A DNA stretch of 64,000 nt from Dechloromonas hortensis (GCF_009469765.1 NZ_SSSQ01000002.1:248001-312000); one strand, 5' to 3'; counted from the stretch's first letter, positions 23,512 to 34,600 are shown. Notes: generated by a model not told the origin, from the letters alone. Numbers and translations: made by a program.

Positions 23512-25120
23512 GGGCGACTTGTGGCCAACCTTCAATCGAACCGGCGTCACTCATGCGTTAAGCATTTCCGGCTTGCACGTCACGATGGTCGCGGCGCTGT
23601 TCGGCTGGCTGGTCAATGTCGGCTGGCGCCGGGTGACTTGGCTGGCCTTGCGCCTGCCGGCGCAAAAAGCAGGCGTGTTGGCGGCCTGCCTGGCGGCACT
23701 GTTCTACGCTGCGCTGGCCGGCTTCGCGGTGCCCGCACAGCGCACCCTGTACATGCTGCTGGTCGCCGCGCTGGCCATGCTTTCCGGGCGCATCGTGGCA
23801 CCCAGTCGGACGCTGGCGCTGGCCTTGCTGGTCGTCCTCATTTTCGATCCGTGGGCAGTTTTGGCGGCCGGTTTCTGGCTCTCCTTCGGCGCCGTTGCCG
23901 CCTTGCTTTACGTCGGTTCGGCCGAGGTCGGGGCCGGCCGGGGCTGGCGCCAGCGGTTACGAGCCTGGGGCGTCGTGCAGTGGGCGGCGACGCTGGCCTC
24001 GTTACCGATCCTGTTGCTGCTCTTCCAGCAACTGTCGCTGGTTTCGCCGCTGGCCAATGCCGTGGCGATTCCGCTGATCAGTTTCATCCTGACGCCGCTG
24101 GCACTACTCGCCGCGCTGATCCCGTGGTGGCCGATTCTCTGGCTGGCCCACACGGTGCTCGACTGGTTGATGGCCTTCCTCGTATGGTGCGCCGCCTGGC
24201 CGGTCTGGCAGGCGCCGGCACCGCCCTTGTGGGCGGCGCTGGCGGCGGCCGGCGGGGTTGCCCTCTGTCTGTTGCCGCGTGGCATGCCCGGGCGTTCGCT
24301 CGGTTTCGTTTTGCTGCTGCCCGCGATGTTCTGGCCGCAGGAAAGGCCTCCGGCCGGCGAGGCGTGGATCGATGTGCTCGATGTCGGCCAGGGCCTGGCC
24401 AGTGTGGTGCGGACCCGCGAACACACGCTGATCTATGACCCAGGGCCCTTGTACAGCGCCGAGTCGGATGCCGGGCAGCGCGTGGTCGTGCCTTATCTGC
24501 GGACGCTGGGCATCAATCGGGTCAATATGCTGATGGTGACGCATCGCGACAGCGACCACTCAGGCGGCATGGCATCGGTGCTGGCGGCGCTGACCGTCGA
24601 TGAAGTCCGCTCGTCGCTGCCGGAAAATGGCGGCGTGCGCTGCCTGGCCGGCCAGCGCTGGGTGTGGGACGGTGTCACCTTCGAGGTGCTGCACCCGGTC
24701 GCAGAAAATTATGCGGCCGATGGCAAGAGCAATCATGTCTCCTGTGTGCTGCGTATCGAGGCCGGCGACCGCCGAGCCCTGCTGACCTCGGATATCGAGG
24801 CCCCCGATGAGGCCGCGCTGCTCGCCCGCGCGCCGGAAAAGCTGACGGCGGATGTCCTGCTGGTGCCGCATCACGGGTCAAAAACTTCCTCGACCGCCGC
24901 CTTCATCGCTGCGGTCAACGCGCGGGATGTAGTGATTCCTGTCGGCTACCGCAGCCGCTTCGGGCATCCGAAAGCCGAGGTGCTGGCCCGTTACGCTGCC
25001 GCCGGCAGTTCGGTTTGGCGTACCGACCGCGACGGTGCCGTGCAGGTCTTGCTGAAGCCGTCAGCGGTCGAACTTTCGGCCTGGCGCGACGAGCATCGCC
25101 GCTACTGGCATGGCCGGTGA
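23512..25120 (+). pseudogene. comEC: comEC/rec2, 3' fragment truncated by the transposon
   Basis: About 535 residues remain of a protein usually near 750-800. They begin inside the Competence domain (GDLWPTFNRTGVTHALSISG; ISGLH is a ComEC hallmark). Several membrane helices follow, then the C-terminal metallo-beta-lactamase-like domain with HRDSDHSGG, LLTSDIE and PHHGS motifs. The N-terminal OB/DUF4131 region and first helices are missing, and the frame runs back into transposon repeats without homology. A TTG at 23,519 is only a nominal start. ComEC is the inner-membrane channel for single-stranded DNA in natural transformation, so this insertion should abolish uptake unless another copy exists. 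The upstream half should lie beyond the far end of the element. Confidence 0.85.
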
Positions 25121-25145
25121 TACATTGGCGGCGGAGGAGATGAAC

Positions 25146-26000
25146 ATGGAATTTACGCAAAATACTGTGCAATGCGCCAGCCCGTCCGGCCTGCACCGGA
25201 TGGCCTACACCGAGTGGGGTGCCCGCGACAATCCGCGCGTACTAGTCTGCGTGCATGGCCTGACCCGCAACGCCCGCGATTTCGATGCGCTGGCCCGGGC
25301 GATGGCGAGCCATTACCGGGTGATCTGTCCGGACGTCGTCGGTCGCGGCCAGAGCAGCCGGCTGCGCAACCCGGCGGGCTACGGCATTCCGCAATACGTT
25401 GGCGACATGGTGACGTTGATCGCCCGGCTCGGCGTCGATAGCGTGCATTGGGTCGGCACCTCGATGGGCGGGCTGATCGGCATGGCGCTGGCCAGCCTGG
25501 AGGGCACGCCGATTCAAAAGTTGCTGCTCAACGACGTCGGGCCGCTGATTACCGTCGACGCCCTGCAGCGCATCGCCACCTATGTCGGGGCTGATCCGAC
25601 CTGGGCTAGCTTCGACGAGGCGCTGGCCTACATCAAGCTGATCAGCGCGCCGTTCGGCAATCTGGACGAGGGGCAATGGCGCCACCTGACCGAGCACAGC
25701 ATTACCCAGCGCAGCGACGGGCGCTGGGGCTTTCGCTACGACCCGCTGATCGCGGCGCCGTTCAAGGCGGCTTTCGCCGATCAGGATGTCGATCTGTGGC
25801 CGCTCTACGAGCAGATCAAGTGCCCGACGCTGGTCCTGCGCGGCGCCGAGTCCGATCTGCTGAGCCGGGCGACCTGGGAGGCGATGGGTTCCCGCGGTCC
25901 ACGGGCCAAATTGGCCGAAATTTCAGGGGTCGGCCACGCGCCGATGTTCATGAATGACGAGCAGATTTCGATTGCTCGCGATTTCCTGTTGAGCGCATGA
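25146..26000 (+). CDS. Alpha/beta-hydrolase
   Basis: The product is 284 residues from the ATG at 25,146, which has GGAGGAG at the right distance. In-frame ATGs at 25,110 and 25,140 are poorer. The nucleophile elbow is GTSMGG, the oxyanion region CVHGLTRNARDF is near the N-terminus, a candidate acid is in RGAESD, and the His is in SGVGHAP. It is a single-domain cytoplasmic hydrolase of the esterase/dehalogenase fold, and the substrate cannot be told. It starts 25 bases after comEC and overlaps the next hydrolase gene by four bases (ATGA), so the two form a small operon. Confidence 0.88.
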   Translation: MEFTQNTVQCASPSGLHRMAYTEWGARDNPRVLVCVHGLTRNARDFDALARAMASHYRVICPDVVGRGQSSRLRNPAGYGIPQYVGDMVTLIARLGVDSVHWVGTSMGGLIGMALASLEGTPIQKLLLNDVGPLITVDALQRIATYVGADPTWASFDEALAYIKLISAPFGNLDEGQWRHLTEHSITQRSDGRWGFRYDPLIAAPFKAAFADQDVDLWPLYEQIKCPTLVLRGAESDLLSRATWEAMGSRGPRAKLAEISGVGHAPMFMNDEQISIARDFLLSA

Positions 26001-26770
26001 AACACATCATCGTTAATGGATTGCGGCTTGAATACCGCGATTACCCGGCGGCTGCAGAAGGCCGGCCGACACTGTTGCTGCTGCACGAAGGCTTGGGCTG
26101 CGTCAGCATGTGGCGGCATTTCCCTGAAAAACTGGCGGCCGCCACCGGTTGCCGGCTGATCGTCTGGTCGCGGGCCGGTTACGGCGGCTCGTCGCCGTGG
26201 CCGGAGGCACGCACGCCGCGCTACATGCACCGCGAGGCGGAAGAGGCGCTGCTGGCGCTGCTCGACGCCTTGCACATCGAACGGCCGATCCTGATCGGCC
26301 ACAGCGACGGCGGCAGCATCGCGCTGATCTTCGCCGGCGCCTTTCCAGAAGTGCCGCGCGGCGTAGCGGTGATGGCGCCGCACGAATTCGTCGAGGAAGA
26401 AACCTTGGCCGGTATCCGTGCCGCCCGCGACGTCTGGGCGACGACCGACATGCCGCACAAGCTGGGCCGCTATCACGCCGATGTCCAGCGGGTGTTCAGC
26501 GACTGGAACGATACCTGGCTGTCGCCGGCCTTCCGCGACTGGAACATTGAAGACTATCTACCGAAGATCCGTTGCCCGGTGCTCGCGGTGCAGGGCGAGG
26601 ACGACGAATATGCGACGATGCGCCAGATCGAGGCGATCGCCGAGCAGGTGCCAGGAACTGAACTGCTCAAGCTGGCGCAGTGCGGCCACTCGCCGCACAA
26701 GGATCAGGAGGCGGCGGTGTTGGCGGCGTTGGCCGCTTTCGTCGACCGGGTCAGCGGGTCCTGCCGGTAA
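25997..26770 (+). CDS. Alpha/beta-hydrolase (second of the pair)
   Basis: The 257-residue protein has the nucleophile in GHSDGGS, the acid probably in QGEDDEY and the His in CGHSPHKD. The HEGLG oxyanion motif is typical of a subgroup of small hydrolases acting on esters or lactones. It is translationally coupled to the previous hydrolase. Its 3' end overlaps the convergent mtfA by 67 bp, so both reading frames use the same bases there. The two hydrolases are only distantly alike, so this is not a recent duplication. Confidence 0.88.
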   Translation: MKHIIVNGLRLEYRDYPAAAEGRPTLLLLHEGLGCVSMWRHFPEKLAAATGCRLIVWSRAGYGGSSPWPEARTPRYMHREAEEALLALLDALHIERPILIGHSDGGSIALIFAGAFPEVPRGVAVMAPHEFVEEETLAGIRAARDVWATTDMPHKLGRYHADVQRVFSDWNDTWLSPAFRDWNIEDYLPKIRCPVLAVQGEDDEYATMRQIEAIAEQVPGTELLKLAQCGHSPHKDQEAAVLAALAAFVDRVSGSCR

Positions 26771-27486
26771 TAGCGCTTGAACAGTTCGTAAACGGCCGGG
26801 TAGTCCCCCGCGACGACTTCGGGCATCTCGAAAAAGCTCTCCGACAGCACGGCGAAAAACTCGGCCGGATCGTCGCTGCCATAAGGGTCGATGACGGTTT
26901 CCTCGCCGTCGTCGATGCGCCGGCAGAAGTCGTCGTAGGCGGCGAGGAAAGTGTCCTGCCATTCTTCTTCGTCGATGCCGGAATGCAGGGCCGGCATGCC
27001 GTCGGCCTCGCCATTGAGCATGTCGAGCTTGTGGGCGAACTCGTGGATGACGACGTTGTAGCCGTCGCCGGCCTGCTGCACGTCGCGCCAGGAAACGATC
27101 AGCGGGCCGCCTTCCCAGGCTTCGCCGGAAAGCACGTCGTCGAATTCGTGAATGACGCCGTTTTCATCTTCGATACGGCGGGCGACGACGAACTCGTCGG
27201 GATAGACGATGATGCCGACCCAGTCGCGGTAGGCGGCGAGGCCGAGATTCAGGATGGGCAGGCAGGCCTGGGCGGCGATCGCGACGCAGATTTCATCGCT
27301 CAGCGGCAGGCCGCCAGCGGCACTGAATTCCTTTTCGGCGAGAAATCCTTCGGCCAGCGTTTTCAGCCTTTTTTGCTCGTCGACCGCCAGACTGGCCAGA
27401 AAAGGCAGTCCAGTCAGCGTCTTCGCCCATAGGGCCGGGTCGATTTCCGGCGGACGCTTGCTCCTGAACCAGTCGAGAAGGCCCAT
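26704..27486 (-). CDS. mtfA: MtfA-type zinc peptidase (M90 family)
   Basis: The 260-residue protein has the zinc-peptidase motif HEFAHKLDMLNG and a downstream glutamate-bearing segment (AEFFAVLSESFFE), which are the metal ligands of MtfA. In E. coli MtfA binds the glucose repressor Mlc and has aminopeptidase activity. In betaproteobacteria its partner is not established. The ATG at 27,486 shares a base with the stop of the upstream EamA gene (TGATG), so the two are coupled. A GTG one codon earlier is possible. Confidence 0.92.
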   Translation of the reverse strand: MGLLDWFRSKRPPEIDPALWAKTLTGLPFLASLAVDEQKRLKTLAEGFLAEKEFSAAGGLPLSDEICVAIAAQACLPILNLGLAAYRDWVGIIVYPDEFVVARRIEDENGVIHEFDDVLSGEAWEGGPLIVSWRDVQQAGDGYNVVIHEFAHKLDMLNGEADGMPALHSGIDEEEWQDTFLAAYDDFCRRIDDGEETVIDPYGSDDPAEFFAVLSESFFEMPEVVAGDYPAVYELFKRYYRQDPLTRSTKAANAANTAAS

Positions 27487-28370
27487 CACTTCTTCATGGT
27501 CAGCCAGATCCCGGTAAAGATCAGGCCGATACCGAGGTAGTGGTACCAGTAGGGGATTTCACCGAGGAAGATGACCGACAGGATGGTGCCGAAAACCGGC
27601 ATCAGGTGGATGAACAGGCTGCCTTTGTTGGCGCCGACTTCGGCAACGCCACGGTTGTAGAAGATATAGCCGAGGAAGCTGGGGAAGATACCGACATAGG
27701 CCAGCGAGGCGAGCGACCCGAGATGCACATTGATCTGCCGGCCCTGCGCCATTTCCCAGAGATAGGCCGGCAGCAGCGCCAGCACGCCGACCGTGGTCAT
27801 CGCCGCCAGCATCAGCATCGGGTGCACGCCGGCCGGGCGCCAGGCGAGGCCGACCGTGTACAGCGCCCAGACCAGTACGGCGGCGAGCATCCAGGCGTCG
27901 CCCAGGTTGAGGTTGAGATGGGCCAACACCTGCAGGTCGCCGCGGGCGACGATGCTCAGGGCGCCGAGCATCGAGATCAGCACGCCGATCGCCTGCGGCC
28001 GCGTCAGTTGCTTGCCGAGGAAGGCCCAGGAGATGGCGATGGTGACCACGGGGATGAAGGAATTGAGCAGCACCGCATTGGTCGCCGTGGTGTATTGCAG
28101 CGCGATGTAGGCGAAGGTGTTGTAGCTGCCAACGCCGATTAGGCCGAGGATCAGCACCGGCGGCCAGCCTTTTTTCAGCAGCGGCCACTGGCTTTTCAGG
28201 TGGGGCAGGGCGAGCGGCAGGACCAGCATCAGCGCGATCGCCCAGCGCCAGAAAGCCAGGGCCAGCGGCGGCACGTCGGCCCGTATGCCTCGGCCGAGCA
28301 CCATGTTGCCCGACCAGAAGAGGGCGGTCAGGGTCAGGAGCAGGTAGGGATTGGTCAGCAGTTTCGGCAT
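27486..28370 (-). CDS. EamA-family (DMT) transporter
   Basis: The 294-residue protein has ten hydrophobic helices arranged as two EamA repeats. FWSGNMVLGR near the N-terminus and the paired helices around residues 150-290 are typical of drug/metabolite exporters. It sits in the inner membrane and probably exports an amino acid or metabolite. The substrate cannot be inferred. It is the first gene of a two-gene unit with mtfA and is divergent from relA, whose start is 90 bp away. Confidence 0.9.
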   Translation of the reverse strand: MPKLLTNPYLLLTLTALFWSGNMVLGRGIRADVPPLALAFWRWAIALMLVLPLALPHLKSQWPLLKKGWPPVLILGLIGVGSYNTFAYIALQYTTATNAVLLNSFIPVVTIAISWAFLGKQLTRPQAIGVLISMLGALSIVARGDLQVLAHLNLNLGDAWMLAAVLVWALYTVGLAWRPAGVHPMLMLAAMTTVGVLALLPAYLWEMAQGRQINVHLGSLASLAYVGIFPSFLGYIFYNRGVAEVGANKGSLFIHLMPVFGTILSVIFLGEIPYWYHYLGIGLIFTGIWLTMKK

Positions 28371-28460
28371 GGTCGGCGGATTATGCCTGAAGCCATGAGC
28401 GGTGCTTGTTGCGGTTTACCCGGAAGGCGTTGCCTGGCGAACCGCTTTATAATTACCCCC

Positions 28461-30683
28461 ATGGTATCCGTCGTCCACTCCGTCGCCGCCCAGAGCGATT
28501 TCGATCAGTTTCTCGCCACCCTTGCCGAGGGCTTGACGCCTGCCGAGGCGGACAACCTGAAGCGGGCCGTCGAGTACGCTTGGGAATGTTACGGGGAGAA
28601 GACCCTGGGCAGCGGCGAGCGCATCTGGTCGCACGCGCTGGGCATGGCGGTGATCATCGCCGGCCTCAAGCTCGATGCCGAATCGCGCGTCGCCGCCGTC
28701 CTTTTTGCCATTCCGTCGCATGACGAACATGGCATCGCCCGCATCGAGGAACGCTTCGGCAAGCCGGCGGCGCATCTGGTCAACGGCATTTCGCGCCTCA
28801 ACAAGCTGCGGCCGATCACCAAGGGTTTCTTGGCCGCCAATGTCGAAGCCGGCGAGGCCAACCCGGCCGAAATGAAGGCGCAGATCGAAGTGCTGCGCAA
28901 GATGCTGCTGGCCATGGTCGAAGACATCCGCGTCGTGCTGCTGCGCCTAGCCAGCCGGACGCAGACCCTGCGCTTCTACGCGGCGCAGCCGGACGAACTG
29001 CGCGTCCAGGTCGCCCGCGAGACGCTGGAACTCTATTCGCCGCTGGCCAACCGGCTGGGTGTCTGGGAATTGAAATGGGAGCTGGAGGATCTGTCCTTCC
29101 GCTTCCTGCACCCGGACGTCTATAAAAAAATCGCCAAGATGCTCGACGAGAAGCGCAGCGAGCGCGAGCAGTTCATCACCGACGCGGTCAGGAATGTGCG
29201 CGAGGAACTGGAAGCGGCGGGCGTCAAGAAGGCCGAAATCTATGGCCGGCCGAAGCATATCTACAGCATCTGGAACAAGATGCGCAAGAAGGGCGTCGAG
29301 TTCTCCGAGGTGTACGACATCCGCGCCCTGCGCATCATCGTCGACGACCTGAAGGACTGCTACACCGCGCTTGGCATCGTGCATAACCTGTGGTCGCCGA
29401 TTTCCAAGGAATTCGACGACTACATCTCGAATCCCAAGGGCAACTATTACCGCTCGTTGCACACGGCAGTGCGCTGCCCGGACGGGCGCAGCCTGGAAAT
29501 CCAGATCCGCACCTGGGAAATGCACCGCCATGCCGAACTCGGCGTTGCCGCCCACTGGCGCTACAAGGAGGGCAGCAAGCGCTCGCACGAGGACGACTAC
29601 GACGAGAAGATCGCCTGGCTGCGCCAGCTGCTGACCTGGAAGGACGAAGTCGCCGACAGTTCCGACTGGATCAACCATTACAAGCAGGCGGCGCTCGACG
29701 AAACGCTCTACGTCATCACGCCGCAAGGCAAAGTGGTCGACCTGCCGCAGGGCTCGACGCCGGTCGATTTTGCCTATCGCGTCCATACCGATCTCGGCCA
29801 TCGCTGCCGTGGTGCCAAGGTCAATGGCCATCTGGTGCCGCTCAACACGCCGCTGGAAACCGGGCAGCAGGTCGAGATCGTCACCGCCAAGCTCGGCGGT
29901 CCGTCGCGCGACTGGCTGAATCCGGCGCTCGGCTACATCCATACCAAGAGTGCCCGGGTCAAGGTACGCGGCTGGTTCTCCAACCTGGCGCTGGAAGAAA
30001 CCTTGTCCGAAGGGCGCGGCATCGTCGGTAAGGAGTTGCAGCGGGCCGGGCAGACCGGGGCCAATATCGACGAGCTGGCCCACAAGCTTGGTTTCTCGCG
30101 GGCCGACGACCTTTATATCGCCGCCGCCCGCGGCGAAATGAACCAGCGCCAGTTCCAGGCGGTCGCCCGTGGCGGCGACCTGCTGGCCGAAACGCAGTTG
30201 CCGGATGCCGTGCAGACCAAGCCGAGCAAACCGGTCGAAGGCAACCAGGGCATCCTGATCGTCGGTGTCGACAAGCTGCTGACCCAGCTGGCGCGTTGCT
30301 GCAAACCGGCGCCGCCCGACGAGATTCAGGGCTTCATCACGCGTGGCAAGGGGATTTCGATCCATCGGATGGATTGCCCCAATTTTGCCAACCTCGCTGC
30401 GCTGCACCCGGAACGGGTGATCGAAACCGACTGGGGCGTGCAGACGACCGGCGTTTTCGCGACCGATATCGTGGTCGATGCCCATGACCGTCAGGGGTTG
30501 CTGCGCGATATTTCGGAAATTTTCACCCGCGAAAAACTCAACGTCGTCGGCGTCAATACGCAGTCCAAGCAAGGCAAGGCGCACATGAGCTTCACGGTCG
30601 AGATTACCAATCTGCAGCAGGTGACGCGGACCATGACGCTGATCCATGATGTCGAAGGCGTCGTCGGCGTCCGCCGCGCCTGA
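28461..30683 (+). CDS. relA: (p)ppGpp synthetase RelA
   Basis: The product is 740 residues from the ATG at 28,461. A longer open frame upstream crosses the eamA gene and is rejected. Order: degenerate HD domain (the HD-containing helix reads LFAIPSHDE, so hydrolase is probably inactive), synthetase with GRPKHIYSIWNKM and EVYDIRALRI, TGS domain (DLPQGSTPVDFAYRVHT), a Cys pair (ARCCKP) and a C-terminal ACT domain. RelA binds stalled ribosomes and makes (p)ppGpp when uncharged tRNA accumulates. A monofunctional RelA next to a separate SpoT is the rule in beta- and gammaproteobacteria. Confidence 0.95.
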   Translation: MVSVVHSVAAQSDFDQFLATLAEGLTPAEADNLKRAVEYAWECYGEKTLGSGERIWSHALGMAVIIAGLKLDAESRVAAVLFAIPSHDEHGIARIEERFGKPAAHLVNGISRLNKLRPITKGFLAANVEAGEANPAEMKAQIEVLRKMLLAMVEDIRVVLLRLASRTQTLRFYAAQPDELRVQVARETLELYSPLANRLGVWELKWELEDLSFRFLHPDVYKKIAKMLDEKRSEREQFITDAVRNVREELEAAGVKKAEIYGRPKHIYSIWNKMRKKGVEFSEVYDIRALRIIVDDLKDCYTALGIVHNLWSPISKEFDDYISNPKGNYYRSLHTAVRCPDGRSLEIQIRTWEMHRHAELGVAAHWRYKEGSKRSHEDDYDEKIAWLRQLLTWKDEVADSSDWINHYKQAALDETLYVITPQGKVVDLPQGSTPVDFAYRVHTDLGHRCRGAKVNGHLVPLNTPLETGQQVEIVTAKLGGPSRDWLNPALGYIHTKSARVKVRGWFSNLALEETLSEGRGIVGKELQRAGQTGANIDELAHKLGFSRADDLYIAAARGEMNQRQFQAVARGGDLLAETQLPDAVQTKPSKPVEGNQGILIVGVDKLLTQLARCCKPAPPDEIQGFITRGKGISIHRMDCPNFANLAALHPERVIETDWGVQTTGVFATDIVVDAHDRQGLLRDISEIFTREKLNVVGVNTQSKQGKAHMSFTVEITNLQQVTRTMTLIHDVEGVVGVRRA

Positions 30684-30706
30684 TTGTTTGTGGCCGGGAG
30701 ACTTCC

Positions 30707-30737
30707 GGCGGTCGACTGTCGAAAATGAGGAAAAACC
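30707..30737 (+). repeat. GCGGTCGAC/A-tract dispersed repeat, copy 1
   Basis: GGCGGTCGACTGTC is followed by GAAAATGAGGAAAAACC, between relA and the LiaF-like gene. Its tail supplies the GAGG ribosome binding site of the next gene. Confidence 0.5.
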
Positions 30738-30920
30738 GTGAAAGGTAACTTTGTCTCCGTCGCCCTGGTCGTCATCGGCGCCCTGGCGCTGGCCGTGAAC
30801 CTCGACTGGCTGGAATTCGACCTCGTCGCGCTGCTCCGCAAATGGTGGCCGCTGGCCCTGATCGGGCTGGGCCTGGCGCTTTTCCTGACGCCGGACGGCA
30901 CGGCGCCGAAACGCGACTGA
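30738..30920 (+). CDS. Small LiaF/LiaI-like membrane protein
   Basis: The 60-residue protein starts at GTG with GAGG upstream. It has two hydrophobic segments (about residues 5-20 and 33-50) joined by a short turn containing WLEFD, and RKWWPLALIGLGLALF is the signature of the LiaF N-terminal-like membrane region (DUF5668 type). It belongs in the inner membrane. The function of these tiny proteins is not known. It follows relA by 54 bp and may be cotranscribed with it. Confidence 0.8.
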   Translation: MKGNFVSVALVVIGALALAVNLDWLEFDLVALLRKWWPLALIGLGLALFLTPDGTAPKRD

Positions 30921-30934
30921 GCGTCCTGTTGGGC

Positions 30935-31450
30935 TCAGTGCTGCAAGGTGTCGATCAGCACGAACAGGCGGTGGTAAAAGCCGGAATCGGCCACCGTTTC
31001 CTCACCGACCTTGACCAGCGAGCCTTTGTCGGTCGGCCACGGCACCGAGATCGAGCCGATGCCGGTGACGCTGAGGCCGGTACTGCTGCCGCTTGATTTC
31101 AGCTCGTAGCGCGTCTGCAGGGCGTTGGCATAAACCGTCGAATCCTTGCCGGTCGGTACGCAGACCAGTGTGATGCGGAGCTGGACCTGCTGCTCGGCCT
31201 GCGGCTGGAAGAACTTCGAGCCGCGAATATTGAGCGGCGACGAGGCATCCACTTCGTAACCCTGGCTGAGCAGGGCGCGCTTGCCGTTCTCGCAGAGCAG
31301 CAGGGGGGGTAATTCGCTGTGGAACTGGTAGGGCGTTTCCGCTTCGAAGGATTCGGCCCAGTAGGCCGGGGTCGGCGAGGAACTGCAGGCGCTCAGTGCG
31401 ATGCTCAGGGCCAGGGCGGGAAGAAGCGGGGTGTACTGCGGTCGAAACAT
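30935..31450 (-). CDS. DUF2242-type lipoprotein
   Basis: The product is 171 residues from the ATG at 31,450, which gives a clean lipoprotein signal (MFRPQYT, then a hydrophobic core and lipobox LSAC). An ATG 11 codons upstream would spoil it. The mature protein carries two more cysteines and beta-rich sequence as in DUF2242 proteins. It would be anchored in the outer membrane or periplasm. The role is unknown. It converges on the LiaF-like gene with a 14-bp gap. Confidence 0.8.
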   Translation of the reverse strand: MFRPQYTPLLPALALSIALSACSSSPTPAYWAESFEAETPYQFHSELPPLLLCENGKRALLSQGYEVDASSPLNIRGSKFFQPQAEQQVQLRITLVCVPTGKDSTVYANALQTRYELKSSGSSTGLSVTGIGSISVPWPTDKGSLVKVGEETVADSGFYHRLFVLIDTLQH

Positions 31451-31654
31451 GCGGCTGCTGCTGTCTGTAATTGCCGAGGCCAAATATCTTACCGCATGGC
31501 TGCGTCGCTGCCGTTAAATGTGGCCTGGGCCGGGTTTCTATTTCTAGCGATACTGGAACCGAATCAAAAGCAGGCAGATAATCGGTAACGAGCCGGACAG
31601 TTCGTCAACGTTCCCTTTTCCATGCCAGGCGCGCCATGCGCCCAATGAATCATT

Positions 31655-34600
31655 GTGACCATCGACAGCAAGATTCCATCTTCATCCAAAAGACTGGCGC
31701 TGACTGCCTTCCTGTTGCTGCTGCTGGTTGTCGTCTTCGCCATTTATATCCGGGCCGAAAAGGACATCGACCGCGCCAATGAGCAGCGCCATCTTTCGCT
31801 GCGTCTGGCGCATGAAATGCGGCAGTCGTCCGACGATCTGACGCGGATGGCGCGGACCTACGTGCTGACCGGCGATCCGGCCTACAAGAAGCATTACCAG
31901 AGCATCCTCGATATCCGTGACGGTCGGCAAGCGCGGCCGGAGCAATACCAGGATATCTACTGGGATCTGGTTTTTCCCGGCCAGGCGCCGCCGCGCCCGG
32001 CCAGCGGGCAGTACGTTCCGCTGCTTGAACTGATGCGCCAGGCCGGTTTTGCCGAGGCCGAATTTCTCAAACTGGCCGAGTCGAAGCGAAATTCCGACCG
32101 CCTGACCAGTACCGAATTCACTGCCATGACGATGGCTGAATCGACGGCGGCCGATGCCGAGTCGAGCCGCGAGCAGGCCCGCCAAATGCTGCATGATGCG
32201 CCTTACCATCAGGCCAAGGCCGGCATCATGCTGCCGCTGTACGAGTTCAACCAACTGGTCAGCCGGCGTACCGAGGCCGCCGTTCGGGCGGCAGAGGCGC
32301 GGGCCACCGCGCTGCGGATCATCTTCATCCTGCTCGGTGGCGCCGTGCTTTTCGTACTCTGGCGCACCTACGCGGCATCGCGCCAGATGCTTGGCGGATC
32401 GGTCGATGAAGTGCATGCGCAAATCGTCCGCTTGGGGCAGGGCGATTTTTCGGTGACCAGCCTGCCGGCCAGCCGCAAGGACAGCGTGATCGGCTGGCTG
32501 GCCGAAACGCGGCAAAGGCTGAGCGATGCCGATGCTGCCCGCCGGGTGGCTGAAGGCGAACTGGCCCAGCGCAGCCACGAGATCTTGCTGCATAACCGGA
32601 TTCTCCAGGCTATCAGCCAGGGCCTGCCCTTGGCCGAGCTGCTGGATCATCTGGCCCGGCAGGTCGAGGAACTGCACCCGGGCATGCTCTGTTCCATCCT
32701 GCTGCTCGACGAGGATGGCGTGCACCTGCGTCATGGTGCGGCACCCAGCCTGCCCGAGGCCTATAACCAGGCGATCGATGGGGCAGCGATCGGTCACGCG
32801 GTCGGTTCCTGCGGGACGGCCGCTTATCTTGGCGAACGGGTCATCGTCGAGAATATTTACGAGCATCCGTATTGGCAGGATTATCGGGAACTGGCCCGTC
32901 TGGCCGACGTGTGCTCCTGCTGGTCGCAGCCCTTCAAGGACCGCGACGGGCGGGTGCTCGGCACCTTTGCCATTTATCAGCGCCAGCCGAGCCAGCCTAC
33001 GGCCAACGAGATTTCGCTGATCGAGGACTATGCCAGCCTGGCCCGGATTGCCGTCGAACGCGCCAGAACGGAAGCTGCGCTGCAGCGTAGCCAGGAGCTT
33101 TACCGGTTGATTACCGAGAACAGCAATGACGTCATCTGGCTGATGGATCTGCCGAGCCTGCAATTCACCTACATCAGCCCGTCCGTCTATCGCCTGCGCG
33201 GGTGGACCGCCGAGGAAATCATGGCCCAGCCGCTGGCCGAAGCGATGACGCCAGAGTCGGCTGAGCGGGTTCAAGATGCCCTGGCGGCCAGCCTGGCCGG
33301 TCTGGTCGGTGGCGACCAGGGCAGCCGCTTCGCGCTGACCGAAATCGATCAGCCGTGCAAGGATGGGCACATCATTTCGACCGAGGTGGTGACCACCATC
33401 CTGCTCGATGCTGCCGGCCAGCCGCGGCAGATCCTCGGCATCACGCGCGACATCAGCGAGCGCAAGCAGAACGAGGCGGAGCTCGAACAGCATCGCCATC
33501 ATCTGGAAAAAATGGTCGAAGAGCGCACGGCGGCGCTGATGATCGCCAAGGAGGCGGCCGAGGCGGCGAACCGGGCAAAGAGCACTTTCCTGGCCAACAT
33601 GAGCCATGAACTGCGGACGCCGATGAACGCCATCATGGGGATGACCGAACTCGCCCTGCGGCGGGCGACCGACCCCAAGCAAGAAGCCCAGTTGAGCAAG
33701 GTGGCGCTGGCGTCGCAACATTTGCTGGCGGTGATCAACGACATCCTCGATATTTCAAAAATCGAGGCCGGGCGGCTCCAGCTGGAAATCATTCCCTTCA
33801 AGCTGGGCAGTGTGCTGGAAAATCTGGGCAGCATGATCAATCAGAAGGCCCACGACAAAGGCCTGGCCCTGCGCACCGAGATAGCACCGGAACTGGCCGG
33901 CCTGGCACTGCAGGGCGACCCGCTACGGATCGGCCAGATCCTGCTCAACCTGACCGGCAATGCGCTTAAATTCACCGAGCAGGGCGGCATCACGATCCGC
34001 ATCACGCTGGCCGAACAATCGGCGAATGACGTGTTGGTGCATTTCGAGGTTCAGGATACCGGCATCGGTATTGCTCGCGACGACCAGCAGCGCCTGTTTG
34101 CCGCCTTCGAACAGGCCGATGGTTCGCTGACCCGGCGTTATGGCGGCACTGGTCTTGGCCTGGCGATCAGTAAGCGGATGGCCGCGATGATGGGCGGCAG
34201 CATCGGCGTCGACAGCCAGCCCGGGGTGGGCAGCCGTTTCTGGTTTACCGCCCGCCTGGTGCGCAGCCAGCCACTGCCGGTGGTGGCGACGCCGGCCCCG
34301 GCCCCGGCCCATGGTGCCGATGCGCAATTGCAGGCCGCCTATGCCGGCCGACGCATTCTGCTGGTCGAGGACGAGCCGATCAATCAGGAAGTGTCGCGGG
34401 AATTGCTGCAGGCGGTCGGCCTGCAGGTCGATCTGGCGGAGGATGGCGAGCAGGCGGTGGCCCTGGTTGCCGAGCACGATTACGACCTGATCCTGATGGA
34501 CATGCAGATGCCGAAAATGAACGGCATCGATGCGACGCGGGCGATTAGGGCCTTGCCCGGGCGGGGGCAGATTCCAATCCTGGCGCTGACCGCCAATGCC

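Noticed and set aside
28947..30647. A 566-codon open frame antisense to relA
   Set aside because: Shadow of relA; no domain features.
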